From: Sphingobium sp. MI1205
GTDB lineage: Bacteria > Pseudomonadota > Alphaproteobacteria > Sphingomonadales > Sphingomonadaceae
Assembly: GCF_001563285.1 (NCBI RefSeq)
Contig: NZ_CP005191.1
Location: 1 to 64,000, forward strand
Length of the DNA stretch: 64,000 nt
Direction: 5' to 3'
Made by a program: the position numbers and the translations under genes. A model generated the notes under the pieces. The model had not been told where the DNA came from, searched no databases, and saw nothing but the letters and a program-made list of their open reading frames with translations. Below are positions 28,856 through 37,566 of the stretch, one piece after another (position 1 is the first letter of the stretch; every line of letters begins with the position of its first letter).

Positions 28856-29305
28856 GTGCGAATTGAAACAGCGAACAACTATCTGGCCGCGAGTCAGCGT
28901 CCATCATCGGCCGATCGCACCAGCTCGTCCTCATTCTCGGCGGCTCTCTCCACCGCGCCGGCAAGCACCGCTCAAACCGGGCCAGGCAGCGCCGCGCCGC
29001 CTGATTTCACCAGCATGACGCGCCAGGAGCTGTTCGACTGGATGAACGGCAAGATCAAAAGAGGCGAAATGTCGCTGGATGACAGCTCGGCGTTTCTCGG
29101 AATGACGGTGAAGATACCCGTTGGGACAGGGCAGGGCGCACCGATCGCGCTCGATGATTGGGAACGGGTCAACTTCGTGCAGCTCGCGCGGGACGGCATT
29201 GCAGGCGCCCAATCCCGAAACGACGCCATGACCCTGGCGATGCTACAGAGCGCCATGCAGATGATGCAAGGCGACCACGGCGCGAATATCAGCCGCCACG
29301 CCTGA
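28856..29305 (+). CDS. Hypothetical protein, Ser/Thr-rich N-terminus
   Basis: A 149-residue protein with a low-complexity Ser/Ala N-terminus, then FTSMTRQELFDWMNGKIKRG and a helical Met/Gln-rich C-terminus. GTG 28856 follows AAAGGG. No signal peptide or membrane segment. Not recognised; it precedes the second integrase convergently. Confidence 0.6.
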   Translation: MRIETANNYLAASQRPSSADRTSSSSFSAALSTAPASTAQTGPGSAAPPDFTSMTRQELFDWMNGKIKRGEMSLDDSSAFLGMTVKIPVGTGQGAPIALDDWERVNFVQLARDGIAGAQSRNDAMTLAMLQSAMQMMQGDHGANISRHA

Positions 29306-29315
29306 TCCTGCCGGC

Positions 29316-30289
29316 TCAAATCAACACCCGCTCCACTTCGTCCAGCGTCACGTCATCGGATCGCCGGTGGTAGAGCTGCGTCGTGCGGGTGGAGCTGTGG
29401 TTCGCCATAGTCGCGGCCGTCTCCAAGGTGCCGCCGTTCTTCAAATAGGTCGTGATGCCGGTCGCGCGGAACGAGTGGTTGCCGATCGCGGTGCCGATGC
29501 CCGCCGCGGTCGCGCGGCGGCGCACCATCAAGAAAGCATTGGCTTGGGCGAGGGGGGCATCGCTTAGGCGCTTAGTGCCGCGCGCGATCGTGCGGAACAG
29601 CGGCCCCCTGGCGCGCTCGCGCAAGCCGCAGCCGTCGATATAGGCGAGCAGATATTCCTCAAGGTTGTGGTGGCACGGCATTTCGTGCCGCTTGCCGCCC
29701 TTTTCGTGCAGGCGGACCCATAGGCGGCGGTTCTGGACGAAAGCATCGTCAACGGTCATGGCGACGGCCGCGCCGATCCGCGCGAAGCTATAGACCATGA
29801 GGCCGATAAGCGCGCGGTCGCGCAAGCCGGCATGGGTGGCAACGTCTATGGTGTCGAGTATCTGGCGCGCCTCGTCGGGGGCGAGAACGGGCGTCTTGCC
29901 GCGCCGCGCGCTGTGCGCCGGCCCGCGCACCGACGCGGCGGGGTTCACCGGCACGGCCTGGCCTGTCACCAGCCAGTCGAACAGGCGGCGCACGCCGGCG
30001 AGCTGCTGCTTGACGCTGGGCGGGGCCAGCTCGCCGCCTAGCGCCTCGATCCAGTCCGCGAAGTGGAGCGGCTGCACCTGGGCGAGCGAGGCGACACCGC
30101 GCGCCTCACACCAGGCCAGGAACTCGCCCGCCGCGCGCATATAGGCGCGGCGCGTGTGGGGATTGCGGATCGCAACGGCGAAGAACTCAAGGAATCGAAG
30201 CTGCGCGCGCTCGTCGGCCGCCGCGATCAACGCCGGCAGCGCCAGCGCAGCGACGATGCAGGCGAGGCCAGGGGGGCGAGCTGATTCAT
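29316..30289 (-). CDS. Tyrosine recombinase / integrase (copy 2)
   Basis: A close paralogue of the 13151-14113 integrase with the same catalytic motifs (YSFARIGAAV, HSFRATGITTYL, TTQLYHRR). ATG 30289 begins MNQLAPLASPA as in copy 1, but a one-base shift in the next few codons puts the main domain in another frame, which stays open upstream. Either the N-terminus is frameshifted or a non-ATG start is used. The catalytic part is undamaged. Confidence 0.78.
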
Positions 30290-30546
30290 CGCGCGCGCTC
30301 CTGGCGGGCCGCGTCGATCGCCCGCTCGATCGCGCCGCGCGCCATCGGACTGTTCGACCAGCAGCTTGCGCCCAGCATCGCCGCGATGCGCCGGCACACC
30401 TCGTCCGCGCCCTGGCACGCCAGGGCTTCCATGCTGGCGATGCCAAGCGTTTCCAGGCGCTCAAGAACCGTGGGGCCGACGCCTTTCACGGCCAGCAGCA
30501 CGGCGCGGTCCTCGGCGCTGAACCGGGCAGGGGAGGGCGCGGTCAT
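30286..30546 (-). CDS. Helix-hairpin-helix (Cdd1-like) protein
   Basis: An 86-residue protein with an HhH motif (VKGVGPTVLERLETLGIASM) and a C-terminal Cys/Trp segment (MLGASCWSNSPMARGAI) typical of the Cdd1 pathogenicity-locus family. It may bind DNA non-specifically. ATG 30546 overlaps the previous stop (ATGA), and it overlaps the integrase start. Copy 1 of the integrase operon lacks it. Confidence 0.75.
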   Translation of the reverse strand: MTAPSPARFSAEDRAVLLAVKGVGPTVLERLETLGIASMEALACQGADEVCRRIAAMLGASCWSNSPMARGAIERAIDAARQERAR

Positions 30547-30914
30547 TGCGCCGCCCTCTGCCACCGCGCCGGTTCGGGACGCGGCTTGGCGATCCATTGC
30601 TCTATTTTGGCGCAGACTTCTTCGTGCGGAATCCCCGGCCGCGGATCATCTATCGCGGCCTGAATACGACGCCGCAGCAACTCGTCGCGTAGATCGCCGT
30701 GCGGCTCCATTTCGATGAAGTTCTGGACGGTCAGGAACACCGCCTCGGAAGGATCGGCAAACCTGCCCCGTTCGATCTGCTCCAACAGCCAGTCGGCCTG
30801 ATCTTTGGTAAGATACGCCTCGAAGCGCAAGCCCCCGGCGCGGGCCTGGTCGCGCAGCGCCGCCGCTTGGGCGCGCTCGGCCGCGTTGTCGTCCAGAAGC
30901 TCGTCGTCGGTCAT
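30543..30914 (-). CDS. Integrase-linked RHH-like protein (copy 2)
   Basis: A 123-residue paralogue of the 14113-14511 protein, sharing ARAGGLRFEAYL, FADPSEAVF and DDPRPGIPHEEV. ATG 30914 has GGAGG upstream. The shared position before an integrase supports a joint function, perhaps as regulator or directionality factor; this is inferred. Confidence 0.65.
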   Translation of the reverse strand: MTDDELLDDNAAERAQAAALRDQARAGGLRFEAYLTKDQADWLLEQIERGRFADPSEAVFLTVQNFIEMEPHGDLRDELLRRRIQAAIDDPRPGIPHEEVCAKIEQWIAKPRPEPARWQRAAQ

Positions 30915-30951
30915 ATCGCCTCCCATTGATGGCGGTGGATCTCCGGCACGT

Positions 30952-31320
30952 TTAAACGGCCTCGGCCGGGTCGCCACGATAGCGCACCCAAAGGTCGCCC
31001 ATCGCGTCGCGGTAGCCCCAGGCATCGGCGTAGGTCGTCGACTCCTGCGCCAGATAGGCCATGATCGTAAGCATATCCTCGGCAATAACGGCATCGACGT
31101 TGCACAAGTGGATGATCGGGAAATGCCCGCACTCGTCGCCGTTCCACCAGGCCAGGAGAAAATCCGCGACCTTCCATGATGCGCCGGTCTCGGCCGCGCG
31201 CGTCGGCGGCATGGCGATGGCGAGCAAGCGGCCGATCGCCGCGCCGGCCTCATCGAAGCTGACGTGCAGAATGACTGGGCGGCGCTGCGGGGGTGTCGTG
31301 GCCGAAGTGCCGGGGATCAT
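30952..31320 (-). CDS. Hypothetical protein, DUF7673-like
   Basis: A 122-residue soluble protein. The segment FLLAWWNGDECGHFPIIHL with the nearby DAVIAEDMLTIMAYLAQE matches a family of small plasmid and phage proteins with a conserved WWN(A/G)(D/E)ECG core. Function unknown. It overlaps the preceding VapB-like gene by 4 bp and takes the place of vapC in this operon. Confidence 0.65.
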   Translation of the reverse strand: MIPGTSATTPPQRRPVILHVSFDEAGAAIGRLLAIAMPPTRAAETGASWKVADFLLAWWNGDECGHFPIIHLCNVDAVIAEDMLTIMAYLAQESTTYADAWGYRDAMGDLWVRYRGDPAEAV

Positions 31321-31499
31321 TTCGGTAACCCGTTTTCGTCGTAGAGCAATTCGGCATGGTCAACATAGGGACGCTTCACATGCGCCGCGGCGCGGTCGGC
31401 GATAGTCAGCAGCTCGGCGCTGCGCCCACGCCGGGATGGCCTCATGCCAGCCATGAACGCTTCGTCCATCGGCGGATTGTCGGGTAGTTCATCGGTCAT
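31317..31499 (-). CDS. VapB-tail remnant protein
   Basis: A 60-residue protein. Its C-terminal 35 residues nearly repeat the toxin-binding tail of VapB at 15199-15447 (AELLTIADRAAAHVKRPYVD). Its N-terminal 25 residues are unrelated to the VapB DNA-binding domain. No vapC follows. ATG 31499 follows GGAGG. It may be an orphan anti-toxin peptide or a decay product. Confidence 0.6.
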   Translation of the reverse strand: MTDELPDNPPMDEAFMAGMRPSRRGRSAELLTIADRAAAHVKRPYVDHAELLYDENGLPK

Positions 31500-31530
31500 A
31501 GGGCCTCCATATCGGCGGCAAGCCATCTGC

Positions 31531-31812
31531 CTACAGATCGAGCTGCGAATGGGAGCCGAGACGGGCGAGGATCAGCCGGTCATCGTCAATGAGCCGGTAG
31601 ATCAACACCAGGTCGGGCTTTACATGGCAGTCCCGATAGTCCTTCCAGTTGCCGGTCAAGGCATGATCCCGGTGCCGCGCTTCCAGCGGCGCATCCGTAG
31701 CCAGCGCCTCGATAATCCGCCGCAAATCGGTATCCAGCACATTGCGGCGCGGCCCTTTCGCCTCGCGCTTGAAGTCCCGGCGAAACGCCGTGGTGCGCTC
31801 AATCGTCCGCAT
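31531..31812 (-). CDS. YafQ-type RelE-superfamily toxin (second)
   Basis: A 93-residue toxin with HALTGNWKDYRDCHVKPDLV and LIYRLIDDDRLILARLGSHS, the YafQ signature, including conserved His, Asp and terminal His. ATG 31812 overlaps the antitoxin stop by 14 bp. Predicted ribosome-dependent mRNase. Confidence 0.9.
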   Translation of the reverse strand: MRTIERTTAFRRDFKREAKGPRRNVLDTDLRRIIEALATDAPLEARHRDHALTGNWKDYRDCHVKPDLVLIYRLIDDDRLILARLGSHSQLDL

Positions 31813-32062
31813 GAAGATCGGCGAACAGCGCATCCACGGACGCAAACCGCTCGAGGCCGCCGCGCTCGACCTCGGCGAAGGCGGCCAGCGTTTCCGCGTT
31901 GGGCTGGAACAGCGCCGCCGGAATCTCCTTGTCCTGCGCGATCCGGGTCATCAACACGCGCACCACGTCGCTGACCGTCAGGCCCGAAGCCCGAATAACC
32001 TGACTGGCCGCATCCTGAATGTCGCCAGGAACGCGAGCCTGCACCATACGGCTTGCCGCCAT
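31799..32062 (-). CDS. RelB/DinJ-family antitoxin (second)
   Basis: An 87-residue antitoxin with an N-terminal RHH region (VQARVPGDIQDAASQVIRAS, then LTVSDVVRVLMTRIA) and a C-terminal SVDALFADLHADD toxin-binding end. ATG 32062 follows AGGAG. Adjacent dyads at 32079-32107 are likely its operators. Confidence 0.9.
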   Translation of the reverse strand: MAASRMVQARVPGDIQDAASQVIRASGLTVSDVVRVLMTRIAQDKEIPAALFQPNAETLAAFAEVERGGLERFASVDALFADLHADD

Positions 32063-32078
32063 GATAAACTCCTGCATC

Positions 32079-32107
32079 TGAAATCTGTATTTCAGTGTAA
32101 TACACTT
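32079..32107. promoter_or_regulatory. Twin dyads upstream of second relBE
   Basis: CTGAAAT-ctgt-ATTTCAG (32079-32096) and AGTGTA-a-TACACT (32095-32107) lie directly upstream of the relB Shine-Dalgarno. Two adjacent perfect dyads in an AT-rich promoter fit an autoregulatory operator. Confidence 0.55.
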
Positions 32108-32132
32108 TGGGTGAAATTGCTAGAGGTGAATC

Positions 32133-32417
32133 CGGTTGCTGCATCGCACCCTGACATTGAGAGGCGTCCTCGCCGGCTTCGAGCTTCGCCAACCAGGCAT
32201 CGGCTTCCTCAAGCGTCAGATGCAGGCCCGTCTGCTGATATTCGTCCCACACCCGTATGGCGTCCTGGCGGAATGCCTCGCGCTTTTCCTCACGTTCGAC
32301 ATACTGTGCGATGGCTTCGCGCATGATCCAATGCGAGCTGCGTCGACGCACTTCGGCCAGGTGCTGGACGCGCCCCTTAAGGGCGTCATCGAGTATGATT
32401 GATGTTGGCGCCACCAT
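32133..32417 (-). pseudogene. Orphan CopG/RHH antitoxin with altered C-terminus
   Basis: The first 90 or so codons from ATG 32417 (GGAGG upstream) encode a CopG-type RHH antitoxin: DDALKGRVQHLAEVRRRSSH, then AIAQYVEREEKREAFRQD and LTLEEADAWLAKLEAGED. The family normally stops a few residues later and is followed by a ParE/RelE toxin. Here the frame reads on into the relBE genes to 31656 in non-native sequence, and the partner toxin is gone. Confidence 0.6.
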
Positions 32418-32701
32418 AGCGCGACCTCCGTAGCACCAGGCATACCTTGCGCTAAGCTACCTTATCTGGGCTGCGCCGACCAATTCTAGCGTCGACCGCG
32501 ACGGCGAGTTCGATGTGTCCGCGTCAGTCTGGCTATGTCCGCTGTCAGGCTTCGTCAGGATGTTAGGGCCGGGGATTTCGGATGCTTTTCGGACCACATT
32601 CCCAGAAGGCGAGCACGTTTGCGGAATTCGTGCCCACCGAGGGTGATAGCTTTGCGCCACTCTCCGCGCCCCTTCCCTAAGCTGCCGACGCCCGCCAACC
32701 C

Positions 32702-33253
32702 TCAAGGTGCAGCTCGCAAGGGCAGAGGCGTTCTGCGCCAGATCACATAGCCGAATATTTCGCGCCGGTGGGCGCGCAGCTTGGGCCAAGGCCATCTCGT
32801 CTCGTGCCACCAGGCAATTCCGTGGCGATGGTCGTGCGCCTCGAGCCAGTCGCGGATCGCGGCGGGCGGCTCCGGCAGCTCCTGACCAGATTTCTCTTCG
32901 ATGCGGTAGGACAGGAAAAAGGCGAGCCAGATGGCTATGGCCGCAACAGGAGCCGCGGTCCAAAGCGGAACCTCTAGGATGAAGCCCAAATAGGGCGCGA
33001 GCGCGGTCGGCTCGAGCCATAGCATCCCATGAAACACGGCGATCGTTTCAGCGATCAGCATGAGCAGCATGCCGAGGTGCCGCACGAGCTGTCCGTGGTT
33101 GCCGGGCCGGCATCGGGCACGCTGATAGGCGATGATGGTGGCATCGATCTGGCGGGCGCCGTCGCCAGGATCGTCGGGATTGAGGTGAGCGGCGAGCGCC
33201 GCATAATCGGCGGACCGGTCCTGCACAGCGTTATCCTCCAGACAGAATGCCAT
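32702..33253 (-). CDS. Membrane protein of unknown function
   Basis: A 183-residue protein with two hydrophobic helices (LVRHLGMLLMLIAETIAVFH and VPLWTAAPVAAIAIWLAFFL) and a basic, Trp-rich C-terminus. It lies 73 bp after the 33327-34622 gene and probably shares its transcript. Not recognised. Confidence 0.6.
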   Translation of the reverse strand: MAFCLEDNAVQDRSADYAALAAHLNPDDPGDGARQIDATIIAYQRARCRPGNHGQLVRHLGMLLMLIAETIAVFHGMLWLEPTALAPYLGFILEVPLWTAAPVAAIAIWLAFFLSYRIEEKSGQELPEPPAAIRDWLEAHDHRHGIAWWHETRWPWPKLRAHRREIFGYVIWRRTPLPLRAAP

Positions 33254-33326
33254 GAACGGGCGATGAGAAAGCGGCAGGCGCCATCGGTCCGAGGCCGCTC
33301 TCTCGAAACGGAACGAGAGGGGCCGG

Positions 33327-34622
33327 TCACAAGCCGAACGCCTTCCGCACGAGCGGCGCGATCCGCGCCTCTTCCACGTCGTCCGGAGAGACGCACAGAA
33401 CCGGGGCGATCTGCTGCATGCGGGGGTGGGTCACGGCTTTCGCGGCGAGATAGGTTTCATCGGTGGATCCCATTGCCTCGACGATGATCTCCCGCGTTTC
33501 GCCGGTGCTGCGCGAGCGCGCTTCCAACAGAAAATCCGGGCGGCATGATCCGATTGGCGTGAGCGTGTCGAACACGGGCTTTTCGAGGAGAAGGTCGAGC
33601 CCTGCGCGATCGAAGGACCAGCGCAGCCGCAGCAGGTCACGCAGCACCGCGCGCTCGAACTCGGAATCGACAGGGATGAAGCGCTTTCCCGAGTAGATCG
33701 GCTGGGCATAGCCGCGAAGCGGCGCATAGCCATGCGCTTCGGGATATTGGCCCGCCACGACGATCGTCAGATAGGGGCCCTTGATCGTGTTCCCGCGGAT
33801 CGAGGGGGACTGGACGCGGTTCGCCAGCACGACAGGATCGCTCCCGGCGACATGGATCGTCGAACCTTCGAACTTCTGCGTGAAGAGCGCGAGGAAGCCC
33901 TGGGGCGCATGCCCGGGCGGCCAGACTCGGGAGAGCTCGCGCAAGCGGGCATAGATGCGCTTGCTGTGGAGCGCCTGTGCATGCGTCCAGAGGGCACGGC
34001 CGAGCTCGATGCCCGGTGCGATTTCGACGCGCTGCGCCGCGATGGCCAGCGTCTTGAACTCGTCGCTGATCGAATGTTCCGGGTTCTCGTCGGAGAGGCA
34101 GAGCGTACGATTGAGACCGGAGAGGTTGATAAGACGCCAGAGCAATCGGGCGAGCCTTGGCACCGAGGCCTGGCGCGTTCTGTCGTCGCTGCTTTCCTCT
34201 TCGGGACGCTGCGCCAGCTTCTCGGGCGCCGGGCGCAGCACCTCGAAATAGCCGGTCGGCGGATCGGCCGGGCTCTCCTGCGTTCGCACTTCGCTCAGCC
34301 GGTTGGTGGCCTGATCGCGGAAGAACGGGCAGTCCGCCCTGTGTTCGGGACGGTTAACGCTGGTGAGACGGCGCAGATAGTAGGTTTCTGCTTCCGACAG
34401 GAACGCCGGCGTCAGGATCGGGGGCGGAGCGTCGGCCGACAAACAGTCGCAGGCGATCCACCTCTCGCCGATGCGCGCCTGCTGGACAAGCATGATCCCC
34501 GCTTCCTCGTCGGCGCGCGAACCCTGTCCGACATACCAGCGGACGAGAGCCTCTCGGACGGGCGCGGGAAGCGCAATTCTCCCTGCGCGGGTCCCGTCCG
34601 TATTGCGCGGGATCAGCCACAT
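33327..34622 (-). CDS. DUF1173-like plasmid protein
   Basis: A 431-residue protein of a conjugative-plasmid family, tentatively DUF1173. Features are an N-terminal Cys region (ACDCLSADAP), RADCPFFRDQ that may bind metal, a central conserved region (APGIELGRALWTHAQALHSK), and near the C-terminus RPDFLLEA (361-368) followed by REIIVEAMG (377-385). This PD...E-x-(M) arrangement is reminiscent of a PD-(D/E)XK nuclease with a replaced lysine. ATG 34622 follows AGGAGG. A shorter relative is at 62306-63226. Function unknown. Confidence 0.68.
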   Translation of the reverse strand: MWLIPRNTDGTRAGRIALPAPVREALVRWYVGQGSRADEEAGIMLVQQARIGERWIACDCLSADAPPPILTPAFLSEAETYYLRRLTSVNRPEHRADCPFFRDQATNRLSEVRTQESPADPPTGYFEVLRPAPEKLAQRPEEESSDDRTRQASVPRLARLLWRLINLSGLNRTLCLSDENPEHSISDEFKTLAIAAQRVEIAPGIELGRALWTHAQALHSKRIYARLRELSRVWPPGHAPQGFLALFTQKFEGSTIHVAGSDPVVLANRVQSPSIRGNTIKGPYLTIVVAGQYPEAHGYAPLRGYAQPIYSGKRFIPVDSEFERAVLRDLLRLRWSFDRAGLDLLLEKPVFDTLTPIGSCRPDFLLEARSRSTGETREIIVEAMGSTDETYLAAKAVTHPRMQQIAPVLCVSPDDVEEARIAPLVRKAFGL

Positions 34623-34732
34623 CGGCGCCTCCTGATCTTGATTTTTGAGGCTGACACTGCTCGGGCACGCGGATTGACAACCCGGCGGCCGCTGATCTTC
34701 CCTTGGCCTGTTTCGGTAGCAGGGAGGGTGCA

Positions 34733-35686
34733 ATGAGGGCGTTGGGGATCGGTTTCGGCATTGTGGCGCTGGTCGTGTCGGGGGGCGCGGCAGCCCAGGG
34801 GAAAGAGGCCAAGCCCGCGCGCAGAGTGCAGCTCATCACGATGACCGCGCCCGGGCCGGAGAGCCGGCCGGATGCAGCCGCCGAACCCCCGAGCGTGCCC
34901 AACCCGGTGTCGACCGGTGCCCGTCCGCCGGACTTTCGGGTGCATGACCTCAGCCGCCGGTGGGTGGAATTCCAGATGGCGAACAGCTTCACGAACAGCG
35001 GCGTTGCGCTCGAGCAGGCAGCAAGCGGAAGCGCCGGGAGTGAAGGCTCGGCCGCCTCCGCCGAATGGTTGCCGCCGGCGCCTGCCATCCCCGTTCCTGC
35101 GTGGATGCGCGGCGGCGCGAGCTTCGATTTCGCGGCCAATCGCTTCGAGCCAGGCTGCGGCGTCCTTCCCTATCGGCCGACAGGATTCTTGAGGGCGGAC
35201 GCTGAGAGCAGGCGCGCCAGCTATTATCAGCTGATGAGCGGGATCGCGTGCGAATACGGCATTCCGGTCGGGTTGTTCGATGCGATGATCATTCGCGAAA
35301 GCCGCTATCGCACCGATGCGCTGTCGCCCAAGAACGCCTTCGGCCTGACCCAGCTGATGCCCGGGACGGCTGCCTCGCTGGGAGTGAACCGCTATAGCGT
35401 CGAGGATAATCTGCGCGGCGGAGCGAGATATCTTCGCCAGCAACTCGACAGGTTCGGCCATTATCATCTGGCGCTTGCCGCATACAATGCCGGGCCTGGC
35501 CGCGTCCGTGGCGGGCTCGTGCCGCGCATCGCCGAGACGCAGGCCTATGTCGACAATGTCCTCATGAACTGGGCGCGCTTGAGCGGCGTCTACCGGCAAG
35601 CAACCGTGCTGCCGCGCCAGACCGCAAGCGTCTTCCCGCCTCGGTCGGTGCCGCCCGCGCGCGTCGCGAGCGTCTCGCTCTTCTAG
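34733..35686 (+). CDS. Lytic transglycosylase (VirB1-like)
   Basis: A 317-residue secreted SLT-fold protein. A signal peptide (MRALGIGFGIVALVVSGGAA) and a Pro/Ala-rich linker precede an SLT domain at about residues 165-275, with the catalytic Glu in MIIRESRYRTDALSPKNAFG and the GLTQLMPGTA and LALAAYNAGPGRV motifs. It cuts peptidoglycan to make room for the conjugation apparatus. Divergent from the DUF1173-like gene. Confidence 0.9.
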   Translation: MRALGIGFGIVALVVSGGAAAQGKEAKPARRVQLITMTAPGPESRPDAAAEPPSVPNPVSTGARPPDFRVHDLSRRWVEFQMANSFTNSGVALEQAASGSAGSEGSAASAEWLPPAPAIPVPAWMRGGASFDFAANRFEPGCGVLPYRPTGFLRADAESRRASYYQLMSGIACEYGIPVGLFDAMIIRESRYRTDALSPKNAFGLTQLMPGTAASLGVNRYSVEDNLRGGARYLRQQLDRFGHYHLALAAYNAGPGRVRGGLVPRIAETQAYVDNVLMNWARLSGVYRQATVLPRQTASVFPPRSVPPARVASVSLF

Positions 35687-35726
35687 GAGCGCGGCGGGGA
35701 AGGGCCCGGCGCCGAATCCGGTCGGG

Positions 35727-36221
35727 CTAGATCCGGAAGTCATCGCTCTCGGCCAGGCGTGCACGGCGGGCCAGCTTGGCGCTCACCTCGTCCAGCAGTT
35801 TCCGGACGACGGCTCGCCTGACCGGCACCGCCCATTCCGGGCGGACTTCCGAGCCATCGATGCCTTCGAGTTCTTCGAGCAGAACGATCAGGCCTTCCGG
35901 CATGTCGACGAATGCGTCGCAGATCATTGTGAAGAGCACGTCATGGCGCTCGATCAGGGGCTGCGGGATCGTCCCGCTTGCCTTGATGCGCACATAGGCC
36001 GCGACGATGTCGGTTCCGAGCGCGTGCAGGATGATCTGAAGCTCGTCCACAGTCATGGGCGACCGCTTCGTGGGGTCGCTGTGCAGCAGCAGTCCCAGGC
36101 GCGTCTTGCTGATGCCGGTGAGGGCGGCGAGCTTGCGTTGCGGGATGTCCTTTCGGTCCATCATGCACCGAATGAGCGGTACGAAATCGCGCAGGATCGT
36201 TTCGTCATCCGGCTCGAGCAC
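35727..36221 (-). CDS. XRE-like HTH regulator
   Basis: A 164-residue protein with an N-terminal HTH (IPQRKLAALTGISKTRLGLL) and a helical C-terminal domain without known signature. GTG 36221. Being next to the conjugation genes, it may regulate transfer, but nothing in the sequence proves it. Confidence 0.7.
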   Translation of the reverse strand: MLEPDDETILRDFVPLIRCMMDRKDIPQRKLAALTGISKTRLGLLLHSDPTKRSPMTVDELQIILHALGTDIVAAYVRIKASGTIPQPLIERHDVLFTMICDAFVDMPEGLIVLLEELEGIDGSEVRPEWAVPVRRAVVRKLLDEVSAKLARRARLAESDDFRI

Positions 36222-36388
36222 GAACTATGATCCAGCTGTGGCGCGAGACGACATTAGCCCCCGAACCTCCCCGTTAGGGGACAAGGCAAACACGGTGAAT
36301 CCCGCTTTGCAAGCGTCGTTGGAGCCAGAGTGAGCGCAATATTCCAGCGCAGATACCGCGATATAGCTCGCGAAGATCGGGCGATTTC

Positions 36389-36838
36389 CTAGTTTAGCCG
36401 CGTGCTCGTGCGCCCCGGTTCGCCCCCGTCAAGGCGCTGCTCAAGCGACAACCGGTCCAGTATCTGCGAGGTCTTGAGCTCGACGACATAGTCGAACAGC
36501 AGCGCCGAAAGCGCGTCGCCGATCGTCAGTGTGGTGTCGAGGCGGCGGCCGAGAGCCTGCCGCATTTCCTCAAGCGCCTGGGCATTCGCATCAGAGAGCG
36601 GAAGCCGGATTTTCACGTCGCCATGGGTCGGAATCGCCGCGAAATGCTCGCGCATCGTGCGCACTTCATGCCTGCCCGCGGCACCCGGTTCGGCGAGCCG
36701 CGCCGCGACCAGCGATACGAGCGTCTGATGCTCGTTCGTCTCATTGGAGAATAGGCGCAGGCACTCGGTGGTCAGCCGAAAGAGATATCCGGAGACATCG
36801 AGCACAAAGCCTTCGTGTTCGGCGGCCGTCGTCCCCAC
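36389..36838 (-). CDS. Hypothetical protein
   Basis: A 149-residue soluble protein. The C-terminal half (IRLPLSDANAQALEEMRQAL, then TLTIGDALSALLFDYV) has a strand-helix-helix pattern reminiscent of RHH DNA-binding proteins. It is divergent from the tra operon and 350 bp from the pilin gene, with the 22-bp dyad array between them, which makes it a candidate regulator. Confidence 0.55.
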   Translation of the reverse strand: MGTTAAEHEGFVLDVSGYLFRLTTECLRLFSNETNEHQTLVSLVAARLAEPGAAGRHEVRTMREHFAAIPTHGDVKIRLPLSDANAQALEEMRQALGRRLDTTLTIGDALSALLFDYVVELKTSQILDRLSLEQRLDGGEPGRTSTRLN

Positions 36839-37187
36839 GTCGAGATGAATCCTTCTTCCTGAAAGGCAGCATGGCGCTGACTACTGCGACGGAGCCTGGA
36901 GTCTCGATGGTTAATATCTGCTGAGTCGTAGCCCCGAGTCTACCGGGACGCCACCAGCGCCGCAATTTCCGGGGCAAGTTGTCCCGCATTCCGGGCCAGT
37001 CTGCCCCGTAATCCGGGGCGCCATGCCCCGAATGAGCGGGCAGGCCGCCCGGCGTTCGGGGGCAGGGCCTCGATCGGCGAAAGATTCTTCCCCCGTCACC
37101 CCGGCTGCCCGTGACGACCCGGCCGCGGGTTGGTCAGCTTTCCCTGGGCGCGGTTCTCGTCGCGTCTCCAATTGAAGGGAACCCAAC
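36839..37187. promoter_or_regulatory. Regulatory region of the transfer operon
   Basis: A 349-bp non-coding region between the divergent gene and the pilin gene. It contains the 22-bp dyad array (36967-37054) and presumably the tra promoter downstream of it. An AAGGGAACCCAAC ribosome site precedes the pilin ATG at 37188. Confidence 0.55.
36967..37054. repeat. Four 22-bp tandem dyads (operator array)
   Basis: Four consecutive units of exactly 22 bp (36967, 36989, 37011, 37033). Each has an inner dyad such as CGGGGC-gccat-GCCCCG (unit 3) or CGGGC-aggcc-GCCCG (unit 4); units 1 and 2 are imperfect versions. The period is about two helical turns, so proteins would bind on one face. It lies 134 bp before the pilin start. 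Probably an operator for the tra operon; an oriT accessory site is an alternative. Confidence 0.7.
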
Positions 37188-37508
37188 ATGCAGTCAGTCC
37201 TGAAAGAGACCGGGCGCGCAGAGTTGGCGATCGTCGTGATCGCCGCCCTCCTGTTCGCCTCCTTCTGGTTCGCCGGTCCGGCATTCGCCGGCGCCGACAC
37301 GACCTTCGACACGGCGCTCAACAAGTTCACCGATTTCCTCGAGGGCTCGGGCGGCAAGATCATCACGGTGCTTTCGCTCGCGGGCGGCATCGTCGCGCTC
37401 GCCTCCGGTCGCTTCTCCATGGGCCAGATCGCCATCCCGGTCGGTGTCGGCGTCGGCGCCGGCACGGGCATTCCCATCGTCACGTCGACGGTCACCGCGA
37501 CGATCTGA
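37188..37508 (+). CDS. traA: F-type conjugative pilin precursor
   Basis: A 106-residue prepilin. A basic N-terminus and long hydrophobic leader end in GPAFAG, a likely cleavage site, leaving about 70 residues with two hydrophobic helices (IITVLSLAGGIVALASG and the Gly/Val-rich C-terminus). Length and topology match TraA-type pilins. First gene of the transfer operon; high expression is expected. Confidence 0.85.
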   Translation: MQSVLKETGRAELAIVVIAALLFASFWFAGPAFAGADTTFDTALNKFTDFLEGSGGKIITVLSLAGGIVALASGRFSMGQIAIPVGVGVGAGTGIPIVTSTVTATI

Positions 37509-37566
37509 TCATTCCTGCGGTCGGGCGAAGTAGCAGCTTTGACCGACCCAAGGAGAGGGTGGTGCA

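Noticed and set aside
32418..32701. Possible C-terminal gene fragment upstream of the orphan antitoxin
   Set aside because: A short readable stretch (HEFRKRARLLGMWSEKHPKS) exists but without start or partner; too little to call a gene.
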